Assembly (NCBI GenBank): GCA_045594545.1
Contig: JAZNYQ010000039.1
Coordinates: forward strand, 21,865 to 85,864
Direction: 5' to 3'
Source: CAKSHC01 sp045594545
GTDB taxonomy: Bacteria; Bacillota; Clostridia; Oscillospirales; UMGS1783
Length of the DNA: 64,000 bases
Program-made: the position numbers and the translations under genes
The notes under the pieces: generated by a model
The model's input: the letters and a program-made list of their open reading frames with translations, nothing else
What the model was told of the DNA's origin: nothing
The model's database searches: none
Shown: positions 43,857-54,026 of the stretch, piece after piece
Position numbering within the stretch: position 1 is the first letter of the stretch
Layout of the letters: every line of letters begins with the position of its first letter

Positions 43857-44678
43857 ATGAAGACAACATATAAATACTCCTATAAGACCAAACAAAGCAG
43901 TACTCCCCTATATGTATGCAATACCGGCCTGCAGCAGTGCTCGTCGGGCTACTCTTGGGGGCCGGGGGTGCGGGATCATTATTTGATACATTTTGTTTCT
44001 TCCGGCAAGGGTATTTTCTGTGTCAACGGGAAGGAATTTCAGTTGCACGGCGGGCAGGCCTTTATTGCCTATCCCAACGAAACGGTATCCTACAGTGCCG
44101 ACAAGGAGCATCCGTGGGAATATTATTGGGTAGGATTTAACGGTGCCGAAGCCGGATTGATGCTATCCCAGACCGACTTTTCCCCCTCTGACCCCGTTCA
44201 GGATTTTAAGGATGACGGCACCTTAGCCGATCTGATTCGGGAGATCTACGACTGCCGCGGCAGCCGAAACTGTGATTCCGTTCGCATGACCGGACGGGTA
44301 TATCTGCTTTTGGCTTATCTGATCGAGCAGGCCAAACACGCATCCTCAACCACTCCCGAAATATATGCTGTCAAGGCAGCCGAATTTGCCCAAAACAATT
44401 ACATGCACGGCGTGACCGTTACTGACATGGCTGCTCATGTCGGCATCAGCCGCAGTTGGCTGTATAAGGATTTTTGCCGACAGTTTCACCTTTCCCCGTT
44501 TGAATACCTGCAGGGATTGCGCATTGACCGCAGCAAAGCCCTGCTGACCAATACCAAATTGTCTGTAAAGGAGATTGCCTTGTCAGTTGGATTTGACGAT
44601 CCGTTATATTTTTCGCGGGCATTTAAAAAGGAAACGGGCACATCTCCTCTCACCTACCGACAACAGAAAGACGAATAA
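43857..44678 (+). CDS. AraC-family transcriptional regulator, candidate galKT activator
   Basis: 273 residues. The N-terminal cupin (~1-150) has RDHYLIHFVSSGKGIFCVNGKEFQLHGGQAFIAYP. The C-terminal double helix-turn-helix (~170-273) has VTDMAAHVGISRSWLYKDFCRQFHLSPFEYLQ and the signature LSVKEIALSVGFDDPLYFSRAFKKETGTSPLTYR. Such proteins sense sugars. The divergent position beside galK suggests control of galKT (inference). It ends at a terminator shared with fhs. Confidence 0.92.
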   Translation: MKTTYKYSYKTKQSSTPLYVCNTGLQQCSSGYSWGPGVRDHYLIHFVSSGKGIFCVNGKEFQLHGGQAFIAYPNETVSYSADKEHPWEYYWVGFNGAEAGLMLSQTDFSPSDPVQDFKDDGTLADLIREIYDCRGSRNCDSVRMTGRVYLLLAYLIEQAKHASSTTPEIYAVKAAEFAQNNYMHGVTVTDMAAHVGISRSWLYKDFCRQFHLSPFEYLQGLRIDRSKALLTNTKLSVKEIALSVGFDDPLYFSRAFKKETGTSPLTYRQQKDE

Positions 44679-44708
44679 AAGAGGCAGGATCTTACGATCC
44701 TGCCTTTT
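44676..44708. terminator. Bidirectional terminator between the AraC gene and fhs
   Basis: A 10-bp stem AGGCAGGATC with a 4-nt loop, TTTTCC on the plus face and CTTTTATT on the minus face. It ends the pur-fhs operon. Confidence 0.88.
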
Positions 44709-44711
44709 CCA

Positions 44712-46388
44712 TTAGAATAAGCCTGTAATTTTTCCGTTTTCGTCCACATCAATGCGTTCGGCCGCCGGAGATTTGGGCAGACCCGGCATTGTCATGATAT
44801 CACCGGTCAGTACCACAACAAAGCCCGCACCGGCAGAGACCTTTACCTTTTTAATAGTTACGGTAAAGTCTTCAGGGGCACCGAGTTTCGTAGGATCATC
44901 TGAGAAACTGTACTGGGTTTTTGCCATGCAGACCGGACAAGAACCAAAGCCCAGTTCTTCCAATCGGGCAATCTGTTTCTTAGCCGCAGGCTCCACAACG
45001 ATACCTTTACCGCCGTATACCTTTTTTACGACCGCTTCAATCTTTTCGGTGATCGAACCGGTTGATTCATAGGCAAAGGTAAAGTTACCGGTTTCCTCGT
45101 CGCACAAACGCACCACTTCACGAGCCAGCGCCTCGCCACCCTTGCCGCCATCAGCCCATACGGTAGACAGAACGGTATTGACGCCCAGTTGGCGGCATTT
45201 TTCAATAATGAAATCAATCTCGACATCGGTATCGGTCGGGAAACGATTGACCGCCACCACGCAAGGCAACTGATAGACATTCTTAATGTTCGAGACATGG
45301 CGCAACAGGTTCGGAATTCCCTTTTCCAGCGCTTCGATATCCTCATGATTCAGCGATGTCTTCGGCAATCCACCATGCATCTTAAGAGCACGAACGGTAG
45401 CCACCACGACAACGGCATCCGGCGTAAGACCCGCCATACGACACTTGATGTCCAGGAATTTTTCAGCACCGAGGTCAGCACCGAATCCGGCTTCGGTAAC
45501 GGTATAGTCGCCCATCTTAAGCGCCAATTTGGTAGCCATGACCGAGTTACAGCCATGGGCAATATTGGCAAAGGGGCCGCCATGCACAAAGGCAGGAGTG
45601 CCTTCCAGTGTTTGTACCAGATTGGGCTTCATGGCATCTTTAAGCAGTGCCGTCATAGCCCCTGCCGCCTTAAGCTGACCGCAGGTGACCGGCTGATCAT
45701 CATAGGTATAACCAACAATGATGCGAGAGAGTCGTTCCTTCAGGTCGGTAATCGAATCTGACAGGCACAAGACTGCCATAATCTCACTGGCTACGGTAAT
45801 ATCAAATCCGTCTTCACGGGGTACACCGTTGGCCTTGCCTCCCATGCCGTCAACCACAAAGCGGAGCTGACGATCGTTCATATCCACACAGCGCTTCCAT
45901 GTGATTTTACGCACATCAATACCCAAGGCATTGCCCTGCTGAATATGGTTGTCCAACATGGCGGCCAAGAGATTGTTGGCCGCGCCGATGGCGTGGAAAT
46001 CTCCGGTAAAATGCAGATTGATATCTTCCATAGGCACGACCTGCGCATAACCGCCGCCGGCCGCACCACCCTTTACGCCAAAGACGGGGCCGAGAGAGGG
46101 CTCACGCAGAGCGACGGTGACATCCTTACCGATGCGGCGCAGTCCGTCGGCCAAGCCGATGGTGGTGGTCGTCTTTCCTTCACCCGCAGGTGTGGGGGTG
46201 ATGGCTGTGACAAGAATCAATTTTCCGTTTTCACGGTTGGTCTCCTGTAACAAGGAAGGATCGATTTTTGCCTTGTATTTGCCGTATTGCTCTACGTACT
46301 TCTCATCAACATGGGCTCGTTTTGCAATTTCGGTAATGGGCTCCATCTGGCAGCTTTGAGCAATTTCAATGTCGGAAAGATATGCCAT
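44712..46388 (-). CDS. fhs: Formate-tetrahydrofolate ligase
   Basis: 558 residues. The family start is MAYLSDIEIAQSC. The P-loop is TPTPAGEGKTTTTIGLADGL, followed by REPSLGPVFGVKGGAAGGGYAQVVPMEDINLHFTGD in two adjoining parts, and PTDTDVEIDFI and AKTQYSFSDDP. It makes 10-formyl-THF from formate and ATP. It lies 18 nt downstream of purL at the end of the purine operon, supplying the formyl donor for PurN and AICAR transformylase. Thus it also lies under the ZTP riboswitch. ATG 46388 has AGGAG at proper spacing. Confidence 0.97.
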   Translation of the reverse strand: MAYLSDIEIAQSCQMEPITEIAKRAHVDEKYVEQYGKYKAKIDPSLLQETNRENGKLILVTAITPTPAGEGKTTTTIGLADGLRRIGKDVTVALREPSLGPVFGVKGGAAGGGYAQVVPMEDINLHFTGDFHAIGAANNLLAAMLDNHIQQGNALGIDVRKITWKRCVDMNDRQLRFVVDGMGGKANGVPREDGFDITVASEIMAVLCLSDSITDLKERLSRIIVGYTYDDQPVTCGQLKAAGAMTALLKDAMKPNLVQTLEGTPAFVHGGPFANIAHGCNSVMATKLALKMGDYTVTEAGFGADLGAEKFLDIKCRMAGLTPDAVVVVATVRALKMHGGLPKTSLNHEDIEALEKGIPNLLRHVSNIKNVYQLPCVVAVNRFPTDTDVEIDFIIEKCRQLGVNTVLSTVWADGGKGGEALAREVVRLCDEETGNFTFAYESTGSITEKIEAVVKKVYGGKGIVVEPAAKKQIARLEELGFGSCPVCMAKTQYSFSDDPTKLGAPEDFTVTIKKVKVSAGAGFVVVLTGDIMTMPGLPKSPAAERIDVDENGKITGLF

Positions 46389-46405
46389 TCTCATGCACTC
46401 CTAAC

Positions 46406-49400
46406 TTATTTAAAATAATGAACTGCTGCTTCAAACATACGGATATCGTAATTACCGGGTACATTCTGATACAGACCGTCACCAATACGCTCACTATGCC
46501 CCATCTTACCAAAGACACGACCGTCGGGTGAAGTAATACCCTCAACCGCATAGATCGAACCGTTGGGATTAAAGTGAACGTCGGCAGTCGCATTGCCGTC
46601 CAGATCCACATACTGGGTAGCGATCTGACCGTTTTCGGCCAGTTTTCTCACCAGTTCCTCATCGGCAAGGAAACGCCCCTCGCCGTGAGAGATGGCCACG
46701 TTATACACATCCCCCACCTGCGTCAGCGCCAACCAAGGAGATTTGTTCGAAGCCACACGGGTACGAACGATGCGGGACTGGTGGCGACCGATGGTATTAT
46801 AGGTCAAGGTCGGGCAGGAAGCATCGGTATCGATGATCTTACCGTAAGGGACCAGACCCAATTTAATCAGTGCTTGGAATCCGTTACAGATACCGCACAT
46901 CAAACCGTCACGGTTCTCGAGCAGTTCGGTAACTCCCTCTTTTACAGCGCCGTTGCGGAAGAATGCCGTAATAAACTTACCGCTTCCGTCCGGCTCATCG
47001 CCACCCGAAAAACCACCGGGTACAAACACAACCTGAGAATTTTTCAGGCTCTTAACAAAACGCTCTACGCTATCCTGAATCCCGCTCGCCGACAGGTTAT
47101 TGATAACCAGAATTTCAGGCTCGGCACCGGCATCTCGCACAGCCTTGGCGCTGTCATACTCGCAGTTGGTACCGGGGAACACCGGAATGAGCACCTTAGG
47201 CTTAGCCACACGAATGGCAGGCGCTTTACGCTCCTTGCTCTCAAAGGAGAAGTTGCATAGTGGAGTCTTGGCGTCAGGAATATTGCAACTAAAGACACTC
47301 TCCAGTTTATCCTCATACACACCGAGCAATTCCGACAGAGTAATGCTTTCTTTGCCGCGGCAGATACAGTCGGCATCGGTAACTTCGCCAAGATACTTCG
47401 CATTGGCAATCTCGTCGGTAGTTTCTACAACGAAAGAGGCATAGCCGTAACCAAACAAGGTCTGATTATCCATAGCGGTATCCACATTCACACCAAGGCC
47501 GTTACCAAAGGCCATCTTCATGATCGCCTCAGCGATACCTCCCAGTCCAAGGGTATAACAGGATACCACCTTACCGGCACGCATCAGTTCGGTAACTTGG
47601 GCAAAAACCTTAAGTAAAGAATCGGTCTTAGGCAATCCGTTCTCATCATACTCGGGAGAGATCACATACAGGCGATTTCCCGCCTTTTTCAGTTCGGGAG
47701 AAACCATATGCTGTAATTTATCGGTCGTAACAGCAAAAGAAACTAAGGTAGGCGGCACATCGAGATTTTCAAAGGAGCCGCTCATCGAGTCTTTACCGCC
47801 GATCGAACCGATCTGCAGTTCTTTTTGAGCCTTAAAGGCACCAAGCAGAGCCGCTAACGGCTTACCCCAACGGCGGGAATCCTTGCCGGGCTTTTCAAAA
47901 TACTCTTGGAAGGTCAAATACACATCTTCAAAAGATGCACCGCAGGCAATCAGCTTACAAACCGACTCCACAACTGCCAAATAGGCCGAGTGATAGGGGC
48001 TCTTTTCTGCGATAAAGGGATTATATCCCCACGACATGAGAGATACATCATCGGTATGTTTCTGCTCTACCGAAATCTTCTGTACCATGGCCTGCACCGG
48101 TGTCAACTGATGCTTGCCGCCAAAGGGCATAAAGACCGCACCGGCACCGATGGTCGAGTCAAATCGCTCCGAAAGGCCACGCTTCGAGCAGATATTCAGA
48201 TCGGCAGCCATGGCCTTGAAGTTGCTTGCAAAATCACCGCTTATCTTCTTGGCAAAGACTTCGGGTTTGGCCGGACGAATATTGATATGCTTCGATGCAC
48301 CGTTGGAGTTAAGGAATTCACGGCTGATATCGACGATCTTTTTTCCGTTCCAGTTCATGACCAGACGGGCTTCTTCCTGCACCACCGCTACCGGACAAGC
48401 CTGCAGATTTTCCATAGCGGCCAGAGCCAAAAAGGCTTCAACATTTTCCTTCTCGACCACTACTGCCATACGTTCCTGCGATTCACTGATGGCCAGTTCG
48501 GTACCGTCAAGGCCTTCATATTTCTTAGGAACGGCATTCAGATCAATCTCCAGCCCGTCGGCTAATTCACCGATGGCAACCGAAACACCGCCGGCACCAA
48601 AGTCATTACAACGTTTGATCATCTTAGTAGCGGTAGCGTTACGGAACAAACGCTGGAGTTTACGTTCTTCGGGGGCATTCCCCTTTTGCACTTCCGCTCC
48701 GCAGGTTTCTACCGAGTGGGCGTTATGGGCTTTGGAAGAACCGGTAGCGCCACCGATACCGTCACGGCCGGTACTGCCGCCAAGCAAGATAACCACATCA
48801 CCGGCAGACGGACGCTCACGACGCACATTCTCCTGCGGTGCCGCCGCAATAACTGCACCGATCTCCATGCGCTTGGCCGCATAGCCGGGATGATAGAGTT
48901 CATCCACTATGCCGGTTGCCAGACCGATCTGGTTACCGTAAGAAGAATAGCCGGCCGCAGCCGTTGTCACGATCTTGCGCTGAGGCAACTTGCCTTGAAT
49001 GGTCTCATTTACCGGTTTGAGCGGATCGGCCGCACCGGTCACACGCATCGCGCCGTAAACATACGAACGCCCAGACAGCGGATCACGGATGGCGCCGCCG
49101 ATACAGGTGGCCGCACCGCCGAACGGTTCGATCTCGGTCGGGTGATTATGTGTTTCATTTTTAAAGAGCAACAACCACGGCTCGGTCACGCCGTCAACCG
49201 TAACATCAATTTTAACAGTGCAGGCATTGATCTCTTCCGATTCATCGAGTTTATCCAGTTTGCCGTTTTTCTTGAGATACTTCACCGCAACCGTTGCCAG
49301 ATCCATCAAGCAGACCGGTTTGGTACGGCCGATCTCTCGACGGACAGCCAGATACTCTTCGTATGTGGACTGCAATAACGTATCCTCAAACACCACCGAA

Positions 49401-50098
49401 TCAATCTCGGTGAGGAAGGTCGTATGGCGGCAATGATCCGACCAATAGGTATCGATCATGCGAATTTCGGTAATGGTAGGATCCCGATGCTCACTGCGGA
49501 AATACTCCTGACAGAAAGCGATATCATCGGCATCCATAGCCAACCCGTAGTCTTGAACAAAAGCCTCCAAGCCCTCACGATCCAACTGGCAGAATCCGTC
49601 CAAGATGCGAACCTCGGTCGGGATTTCGTAATTGGCGGTCAAGGTTTCGGGTTTATCCAAGGAGGCTTCACGCGCCTCTACCGGGTTGATGACATACTTT
49701 TTAATCTCTGCCACCTGTGCATCATTCAAATCCCCCGACAAAATATACACCTTTGCCGTGCGCACCGTCGGACGATCGCCCTGCGAGATGATCTGGATAC
49801 ACTGCGCCGCCGAATCGGCACGCTGATCAAACTGACCCGGCAGATACTCTACCGCAAATACAGTATCGTTGTCAGCACAGGTAAAGTCGGAACTGACCGT
49901 ATCCAGCTGCGGCTCGGAAAAAACAGTCTGTTCGGCATAAGCAAACAGTTCGGGAGTAATGTTCTCTGCGTCATACCGATTGAGGATGCGAACATCGGTC
50001 AAGTTTTCAATTCCAAGAAGCGAACGGGCATCGCTTAGCAATGACTTGGCTTCAGCCGCCAGTTCCTTCTTTTTTTCTACATATACACGATAAACCAT
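46406..50098 (-). CDS. purL: Phosphoribosylformylglycinamidine synthase, single-chain clostridial type
   Basis: 1,230 residues joining the PurS-like, synthase and glutaminase parts. The synthase region has ETHNHPTEIEPFGGAATCIGGAIRDPLSGRSY and FGAGGVSVAIGELADGL. The C-terminal amidotransferase has VFVPGGFSGGDEPDGSGKF, the catalytic Cys in GICNGFQALIKLG and ISHGEGRF. This matches the shorter Firmicutes clade (Streptococcus/Clostridium type) rather than the ~1,300-residue enterobacterial enzyme. No separate purQ or purS is needed. ATG 50098 has GGAGG at spacing ~7, directly after the purD stop; the upstream in-frame extension is inside purD. Confidence 0.96.
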   Translation of the reverse strand: MVYRVYVEKKKELAAEAKSLLSDARSLLGIENLTDVRILNRYDAENITPELFAYAEQTVFSEPQLDTVSSDFTCADNDTVFAVEYLPGQFDQRADSAAQCIQIISQGDRPTVRTAKVYILSGDLNDAQVAEIKKYVINPVEAREASLDKPETLTANYEIPTEVRILDGFCQLDREGLEAFVQDYGLAMDADDIAFCQEYFRSEHRDPTITEIRMIDTYWSDHCRHTTFLTEIDSVVFEDTLLQSTYEEYLAVRREIGRTKPVCLMDLATVAVKYLKKNGKLDKLDESEEINACTVKIDVTVDGVTEPWLLLFKNETHNHPTEIEPFGGAATCIGGAIRDPLSGRSYVYGAMRVTGAADPLKPVNETIQGKLPQRKIVTTAAAGYSSYGNQIGLATGIVDELYHPGYAAKRMEIGAVIAAAPQENVRRERPSAGDVVILLGGSTGRDGIGGATGSSKAHNAHSVETCGAEVQKGNAPEERKLQRLFRNATATKMIKRCNDFGAGGVSVAIGELADGLEIDLNAVPKKYEGLDGTELAISESQERMAVVVEKENVEAFLALAAMENLQACPVAVVQEEARLVMNWNGKKIVDISREFLNSNGASKHINIRPAKPEVFAKKISGDFASNFKAMAADLNICSKRGLSERFDSTIGAGAVFMPFGGKHQLTPVQAMVQKISVEQKHTDDVSLMSWGYNPFIAEKSPYHSAYLAVVESVCKLIACGASFEDVYLTFQEYFEKPGKDSRRWGKPLAALLGAFKAQKELQIGSIGGKDSMSGSFENLDVPPTLVSFAVTTDKLQHMVSPELKKAGNRLYVISPEYDENGLPKTDSLLKVFAQVTELMRAGKVVSCYTLGLGGIAEAIMKMAFGNGLGVNVDTAMDNQTLFGYGYASFVVETTDEIANAKYLGEVTDADCICRGKESITLSELLGVYEDKLESVFSCNIPDAKTPLCNFSFESKERKAPAIRVAKPKVLIPVFPGTNCEYDSAKAVRDAGAEPEILVINNLSASGIQDSVERFVKSLKNSQVVFVPGGFSGGDEPDGSGKFITAFFRNGAVKEGVTELLENRDGLMCGICNGFQALIKLGLVPYGKIIDTDASCPTLTYNTIGRHQSRIVRTRVASNKSPWLALTQVGDVYNVAISHGEGRFLADEELVRKLAENGQIATQYVDLDGNATADVHFNPNGSIYAVEGITSPDGRVFGKMGHSERIGDGLYQNVPGNYDIRMFEAAVHYFK

Positions 50099-50099
50099 T

Positions 50100-51371
50100 T
50101 TATTCCTCCGAAATTGCCTGCAACGCACGAGCGCCGATATCGTGGCGCCAATAGGCGTTTTCAAAATCAACCCGATCCACCAATGCGTAGGCATCGGCAA
50201 TCGCCTGCTCAAGGCTGTCGGCCACCGCCGTACAACCCAGTACACGGCCGCCGTTGGTTACAATTTTACCATCCTTTTTCGCGGCACCCGCCACATAGAC
50301 CTGTTCCTCAATATCTCGGGGGATGGTCATAACAAAGCCTTTTTTATAGGCCGTGGGGTAACCCTCAGATGCCATAATGACACAGCAAGCATGAGCATTC
50401 TTAAACGTTACATCAATCTGATCCAAGGTACCGTTGGTAACGGCCTGCATAACCGTCAGCAGATCGCTCTCAAGCAGGGGCAATACTACCTGCGTTTCGG
50501 GATCGCCGAAGCGGCAATTATATTCAATGACCTTCGGGCCGTTGGGTGTCAGCATCAAACCGAAATACAAGCACCCCTTAAAAGTACGTCCCTCCTCATT
50601 CATAGCGTGAATGGTAGGCAGGAAAATCTTTTCCATACACTCATCGGCAATCGCCTTGGTGTAGTAGGGATTGGGAGCCACCGTACCCATACCGCCGGTA
50701 TTAAGTCCCGTGTCGTTGTCCCCCGCTCTCTTGTGATCCATGGACGAAACCATGGGCACAACCGTTTTCCCGTCGGTAAAGGACAATACCGAAACCTCGG
50801 GGCCGGTCAAAAATTCCTCAATAACAATCTGATCGCCACTGTTGCCAAACATCTTGTCCTGCATCATGCCGGTGACCGCTTCCTTGGCTTCCTCTAAGGT
50901 ATTGGCAATAATAACGCCCTTACCTAACGCTAAGCCGTCAGCCTTAATCACTACCGGAATGGGCGCGCTCTCCAGATAATCCAGCGCCGCCTGCATATCG
51001 GTAAAGACCTCATAGGCCGCCGTGGGAATCCCGTATTTCTTCATTAACTGCTTGGAGAAAACCTTACTTCCCTCAATGATCGCCGCATTGGCACGAGGTC
51101 CGAAACAAGGAATTCCTTTCGCCTCCAAAGCATCCACGCAACCTAACACCAGCGGATCATCGGGAGCTACAACCGCATAGTCCACTCTGTGCTCCACACC
51201 GAAAGCCGTAATCGCCTCAATATCCTTCGCCGCAATATCGACGCAAACGGCATCCTTTTCCATACCCGCATTACCGGGCAGGGCGTAAATGACTTCAACG
51301 GACGGATTTTCTTTAATCTTGCGGATGATGGCATGCTCTCTGCCACCGCCACCGATAACCATTACCTTCAT
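50100..51371 (-). CDS. purD: Phosphoribosylamine-glycine ligase
   Basis: 423-residue ATP-grasp enzyme: MKVMVIGGGGREHAIIRKI, CFGPRANAAIIEGSKVFSKQLMKKYGIPTA, KADGLALGKGVIIA, NTGGMGTVAPNPYYT and NCRFGDPETQVVLP. It catalyses step 2 of purine synthesis. ATG 51371 has GGAGG at spacing 6; an in-frame ATG 6 nt upstream lies within that site. It is followed directly by purL. Confidence 0.96.
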   Translation of the reverse strand: MKVMVIGGGGREHAIIRKIKENPSVEVIYALPGNAGMEKDAVCVDIAAKDIEAITAFGVEHRVDYAVVAPDDPLVLGCVDALEAKGIPCFGPRANAAIIEGSKVFSKQLMKKYGIPTAAYEVFTDMQAALDYLESAPIPVVIKADGLALGKGVIIANTLEEAKEAVTGMMQDKMFGNSGDQIVIEEFLTGPEVSVLSFTDGKTVVPMVSSMDHKRAGDNDTGLNTGGMGTVAPNPYYTKAIADECMEKIFLPTIHAMNEEGRTFKGCLYFGLMLTPNGPKVIEYNCRFGDPETQVVLPLLESDLLTVMQAVTNGTLDQIDVTFKNAHACCVIMASEGYPTAYKKGFVMTIPRDIEEQVYVAGAAKKDGKIVTNGGRVLGCTAVADSLEQAIADAYALVDRVDFENAYWRHDIGARALQAISEE

Positions 51372-51383
51372 TGACATCCTCCA

Positions 51384-52568
51384 TTAATGATGGAACAAGC
51401 GCATACCCGTAAAGGCCATCACCATGCCGTATTTATCACAGCACTCGATTACGGCATCATCACGGATCGAACCACCCGGTTCGGCAATGTATTTTACGCC
51501 GCTCTTGTAGGCACGCTCAATATTATCACTAAACGGGAAGAAGGCATCCGAACCCAACGCCACATTGTTGCAGGTAGCCAAAAATGCCTTGGCCTCCTCA
51601 TCGGTAAGGGGTGCCGGCTGTTCGGTAAAATATTTCTGCCAGTTTCCGTCGGCACAAACATCTTCCTCGTTCTTGTTGATATAGCCGTCAACCACGTTAT
51701 CACGGTCGGCACGGCCAAGAGTAGCTTTAAAGGGTAAGTTCAGCACCTTTTCATGCTGACGCAAGAACCATGTATCGGCCTTGGTGCCCGCCAAGCGGGT
51801 GCAATGGATACGGGACTGCTGACCGGCACCAACACCGATCGCCTGGCCGTCATAGGCATAGCAAACCGAGTTAGACTGGGTATATTTCAAAGTAATCAGA
51901 GCAATAATGAGGTCGCGCACGGCGCTTTCGGGCATATCCTTATTGGCGGTAACCACATTAGCCAACAGTTCACGGTTGATCTCAAAATTGTTTCTTCCCT
52001 GCTCAAAGGTGATGCCATATACCTGCTTACGCTCGGTGGCATCGGGCACAAAATCGGGATCGATCTGGATCACGTTATAATTTCCGTTTCTCTTGGATTT
52101 AAGAATCTCCAGTGCTTCGGGCTCGTAGCCGGGGGCAATCACACCGTCCGACACCTCTCTCTTGATCATCTTAGCGGTAGTAACATCGCAGACATCAGAG
52201 AGTGCCACAAAATCACCAAAGGAGCACATTCTGTCTGTACCGCGAGCACGGGCATAGGCGCAAGCCAGCGGCGACTCATCCAAACCGGCCACATCATCAA
52301 CGAAGCAGGCCTTTTTGAGATTATCCGACAGAGGAATGCCAACCGCAGCCGATGTGGGACTGACATGCTTAAAGGAAGTCACGGCAGGCATACCGAGAGC
52401 CGCCTTTAATTCCTTGACCAACTGCCAACTGTTAAAGGCATCCAAAAAGTTTATGTAACCGGGGCGACCGCACAGGATCTGAATGGGCAGTTCACTCCCG
52501 TCATGCATATAAATTTTCGAGGGTTTCTGGTTGGGGTTACAACCGTATTTCAATTCAAATTCTTTCAT
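51384..52568 (-). CDS. AICAR transformylase without IMP cyclohydrolase domain
   Basis: 394 residues corresponding only to the transformylase half of PurH: LKYGCNPNQKPSKIY, the catalytic Lys-His in TSFKHVSPTSAAVG, YTQSNSVCYAYDGQAIGVGAGQQSRIHC and SDAFFPFSDNIERAYKSGVKYI. The ~200-residue N-terminal MGS-like cyclohydrolase domain of ordinary PurH is absent, and the gene begins normally with its own RBS. The last step to IMP must come from the PurO gene two positions upstream. It converts AICAR to FAICAR using 10-formyl-THF. Confidence 0.93.
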   Translation of the reverse strand: MKEFELKYGCNPNQKPSKIYMHDGSELPIQILCGRPGYINFLDAFNSWQLVKELKAALGMPAVTSFKHVSPTSAAVGIPLSDNLKKACFVDDVAGLDESPLACAYARARGTDRMCSFGDFVALSDVCDVTTAKMIKREVSDGVIAPGYEPEALEILKSKRNGNYNVIQIDPDFVPDATERKQVYGITFEQGRNNFEINRELLANVVTANKDMPESAVRDLIIALITLKYTQSNSVCYAYDGQAIGVGAGQQSRIHCTRLAGTKADTWFLRQHEKVLNLPFKATLGRADRDNVVDGYINKNEEDVCADGNWQKYFTEQPAPLTDEEAKAFLATCNNVALGSDAFFPFSDNIERAYKSGVKYIAEPGGSIRDDAVIECCDKYGMVMAFTGMRLFHH

Positions 52569-52578
52569 GATTCTCTCC

Positions 52579-54015
52579 TTATATGTTCAGTTGGGCTACG
52601 ATTTCGGTTTTGGGAGCATACTTCGCCAATACGGGTTCCACCACATCCGCCAAGAACTCCTCGACCTGCGACACACTGCGACCAACGTATTTCGCCGGAT
52701 CCAGTTGCGCCACAATTTCGTCCTTGGTGAGCGGGATGTTTTCGTCAGCGGCAATGCGATCGATCAGATCGTTCTGTCCACCTTCCAGTTTCACCTTAGC
52801 CGCCGCCGCATGAGAATGAACACGGATGATCTCGTGAAGCATCTGACGGTCACCGCCACGCTTGACCGATTCCATCATGATGTTCTCGGTTGCCATAAAG
52901 GGCAGTTTCTCCATGACTCTGCGGTTAACAACTTTTTCATATACCACAAGACCGGAAGTAATATTGATATAGATATTGAGAATGGCATCCACGGCCAAGA
53001 AGGCTTCGGAAACCGAAATGCGCTTATTGGCACTATCATCCAAGGTGCGCTCAAACCACTGAGTGGCTGCTGTCATGGCCGGATTGATCGAATCGGCAAT
53101 CACATAGCGGGCCAAAGCCGAAATGCGCTCACTGCGCATGGGATTGCGCTTATAGGGCATGGCCGACGAACCGATCTGCGTCTTCTCAAACGGCTCTTCC
53201 ATCTCCTCGAACGACTGCAAAATGCGCAGGTCATTGGAGAACTTATAGGCGCTCTGGGCAATACCCGAGAGTACCGACAGGAAATAAGAATCCACCTTAC
53301 GGGAATAGGTCTGTCCCGAAACGGGCATACAACTGGTAAAGCCCATATCTTCGGCAATCAACTGTTCCAGTTTCTTAACCTTTGCCTCATCCCCGCCAAA
53401 CAGTTCCATAAAACTGGCCTGTGTGCCGGTCGTACCCTTGTTACCAAGCAGTTTCAGATGATCCATCTGATACTGAAGGTTTTCCATATCCATGATCAGT
53501 TCATGAATCCAAAGGGTGGCACGCTTACCGACCGTTGTCAACTGTGCCGGTTGCAGATGGGTATAGGCCAAACAAGGCATGGCTTTATAGGTATCGGCAA
53601 AGACCGCCAAATTCTTGACCACCTGTGCCGCCTTTTGCATCACGATCTTGGACGCTTCCCGCATGATAATTACGTCGGTATTGTCACACACGTAACAACT
53701 GGTTGCACCCAGATGAATGATCGGCTCAGCCTTGGGGCACTGCTGGCTGTAGGCGTAAACATGGCTCATTACGTCATGCCGACACACCTTTTCCCTCGCC
53801 ACGGCTACATCATAATTAATATCGTCTTGAAATGCCTCTAACTGGGCAATCTGCTCATCCGTAATATCCAGTCCCAGCGCCTTTTCCGCTTTAGCCAAAC
53901 TGATCCACAGTTTACGCCAGGTACGGAACTTGAAGTTCTCGGAAAAAACCTGTTGCATCTCCGGACTGGCATAACGAGTAGATAACGGAGAGAGATATTG
54001 ATCCTTATTCGACAT
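52579..54015 (-). CDS. purB: Adenylosuccinate lyase
   Basis: 478 residues: YLSPLSTRYASPEMQQVFS, HLGATSCYVCDNTDVIIM (catalytic region), LAYTHLQPAQLTTVGKRATLW (active His), KGTTGTQASF and the signature GSSAMPYKRNPMRSERI. It cleaves SAICAR and adenylosuccinate. ATG 54015 has AAGGAG at spacing ~7. It lies between purO and the transformylase. Confidence 0.96.
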   Translation of the reverse strand: MSNKDQYLSPLSTRYASPEMQQVFSENFKFRTWRKLWISLAKAEKALGLDITDEQIAQLEAFQDDINYDVAVAREKVCRHDVMSHVYAYSQQCPKAEPIIHLGATSCYVCDNTDVIIMREASKIVMQKAAQVVKNLAVFADTYKAMPCLAYTHLQPAQLTTVGKRATLWIHELIMDMENLQYQMDHLKLLGNKGTTGTQASFMELFGGDEAKVKKLEQLIAEDMGFTSCMPVSGQTYSRKVDSYFLSVLSGIAQSAYKFSNDLRILQSFEEMEEPFEKTQIGSSAMPYKRNPMRSERISALARYVIADSINPAMTAATQWFERTLDDSANKRISVSEAFLAVDAILNIYINITSGLVVYEKVVNRRVMEKLPFMATENIMMESVKRGGDRQMLHEIIRVHSHAAAAKVKLEGGQNDLIDRIAADENIPLTKDEIVAQLDPAKYVGRSVSQVEEFLADVVEPVLAKYAPKTEIVAQLNI

Positions 54016-54026
54016 CCCGTTTCTCC

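Noticed and set aside
52531..53841. 436-codon open frame opposite purB
   Set aside because: Antisense to purB; similar long shadows occur opposite purM (55314-56549) and several other conserved genes here, reflecting base composition.
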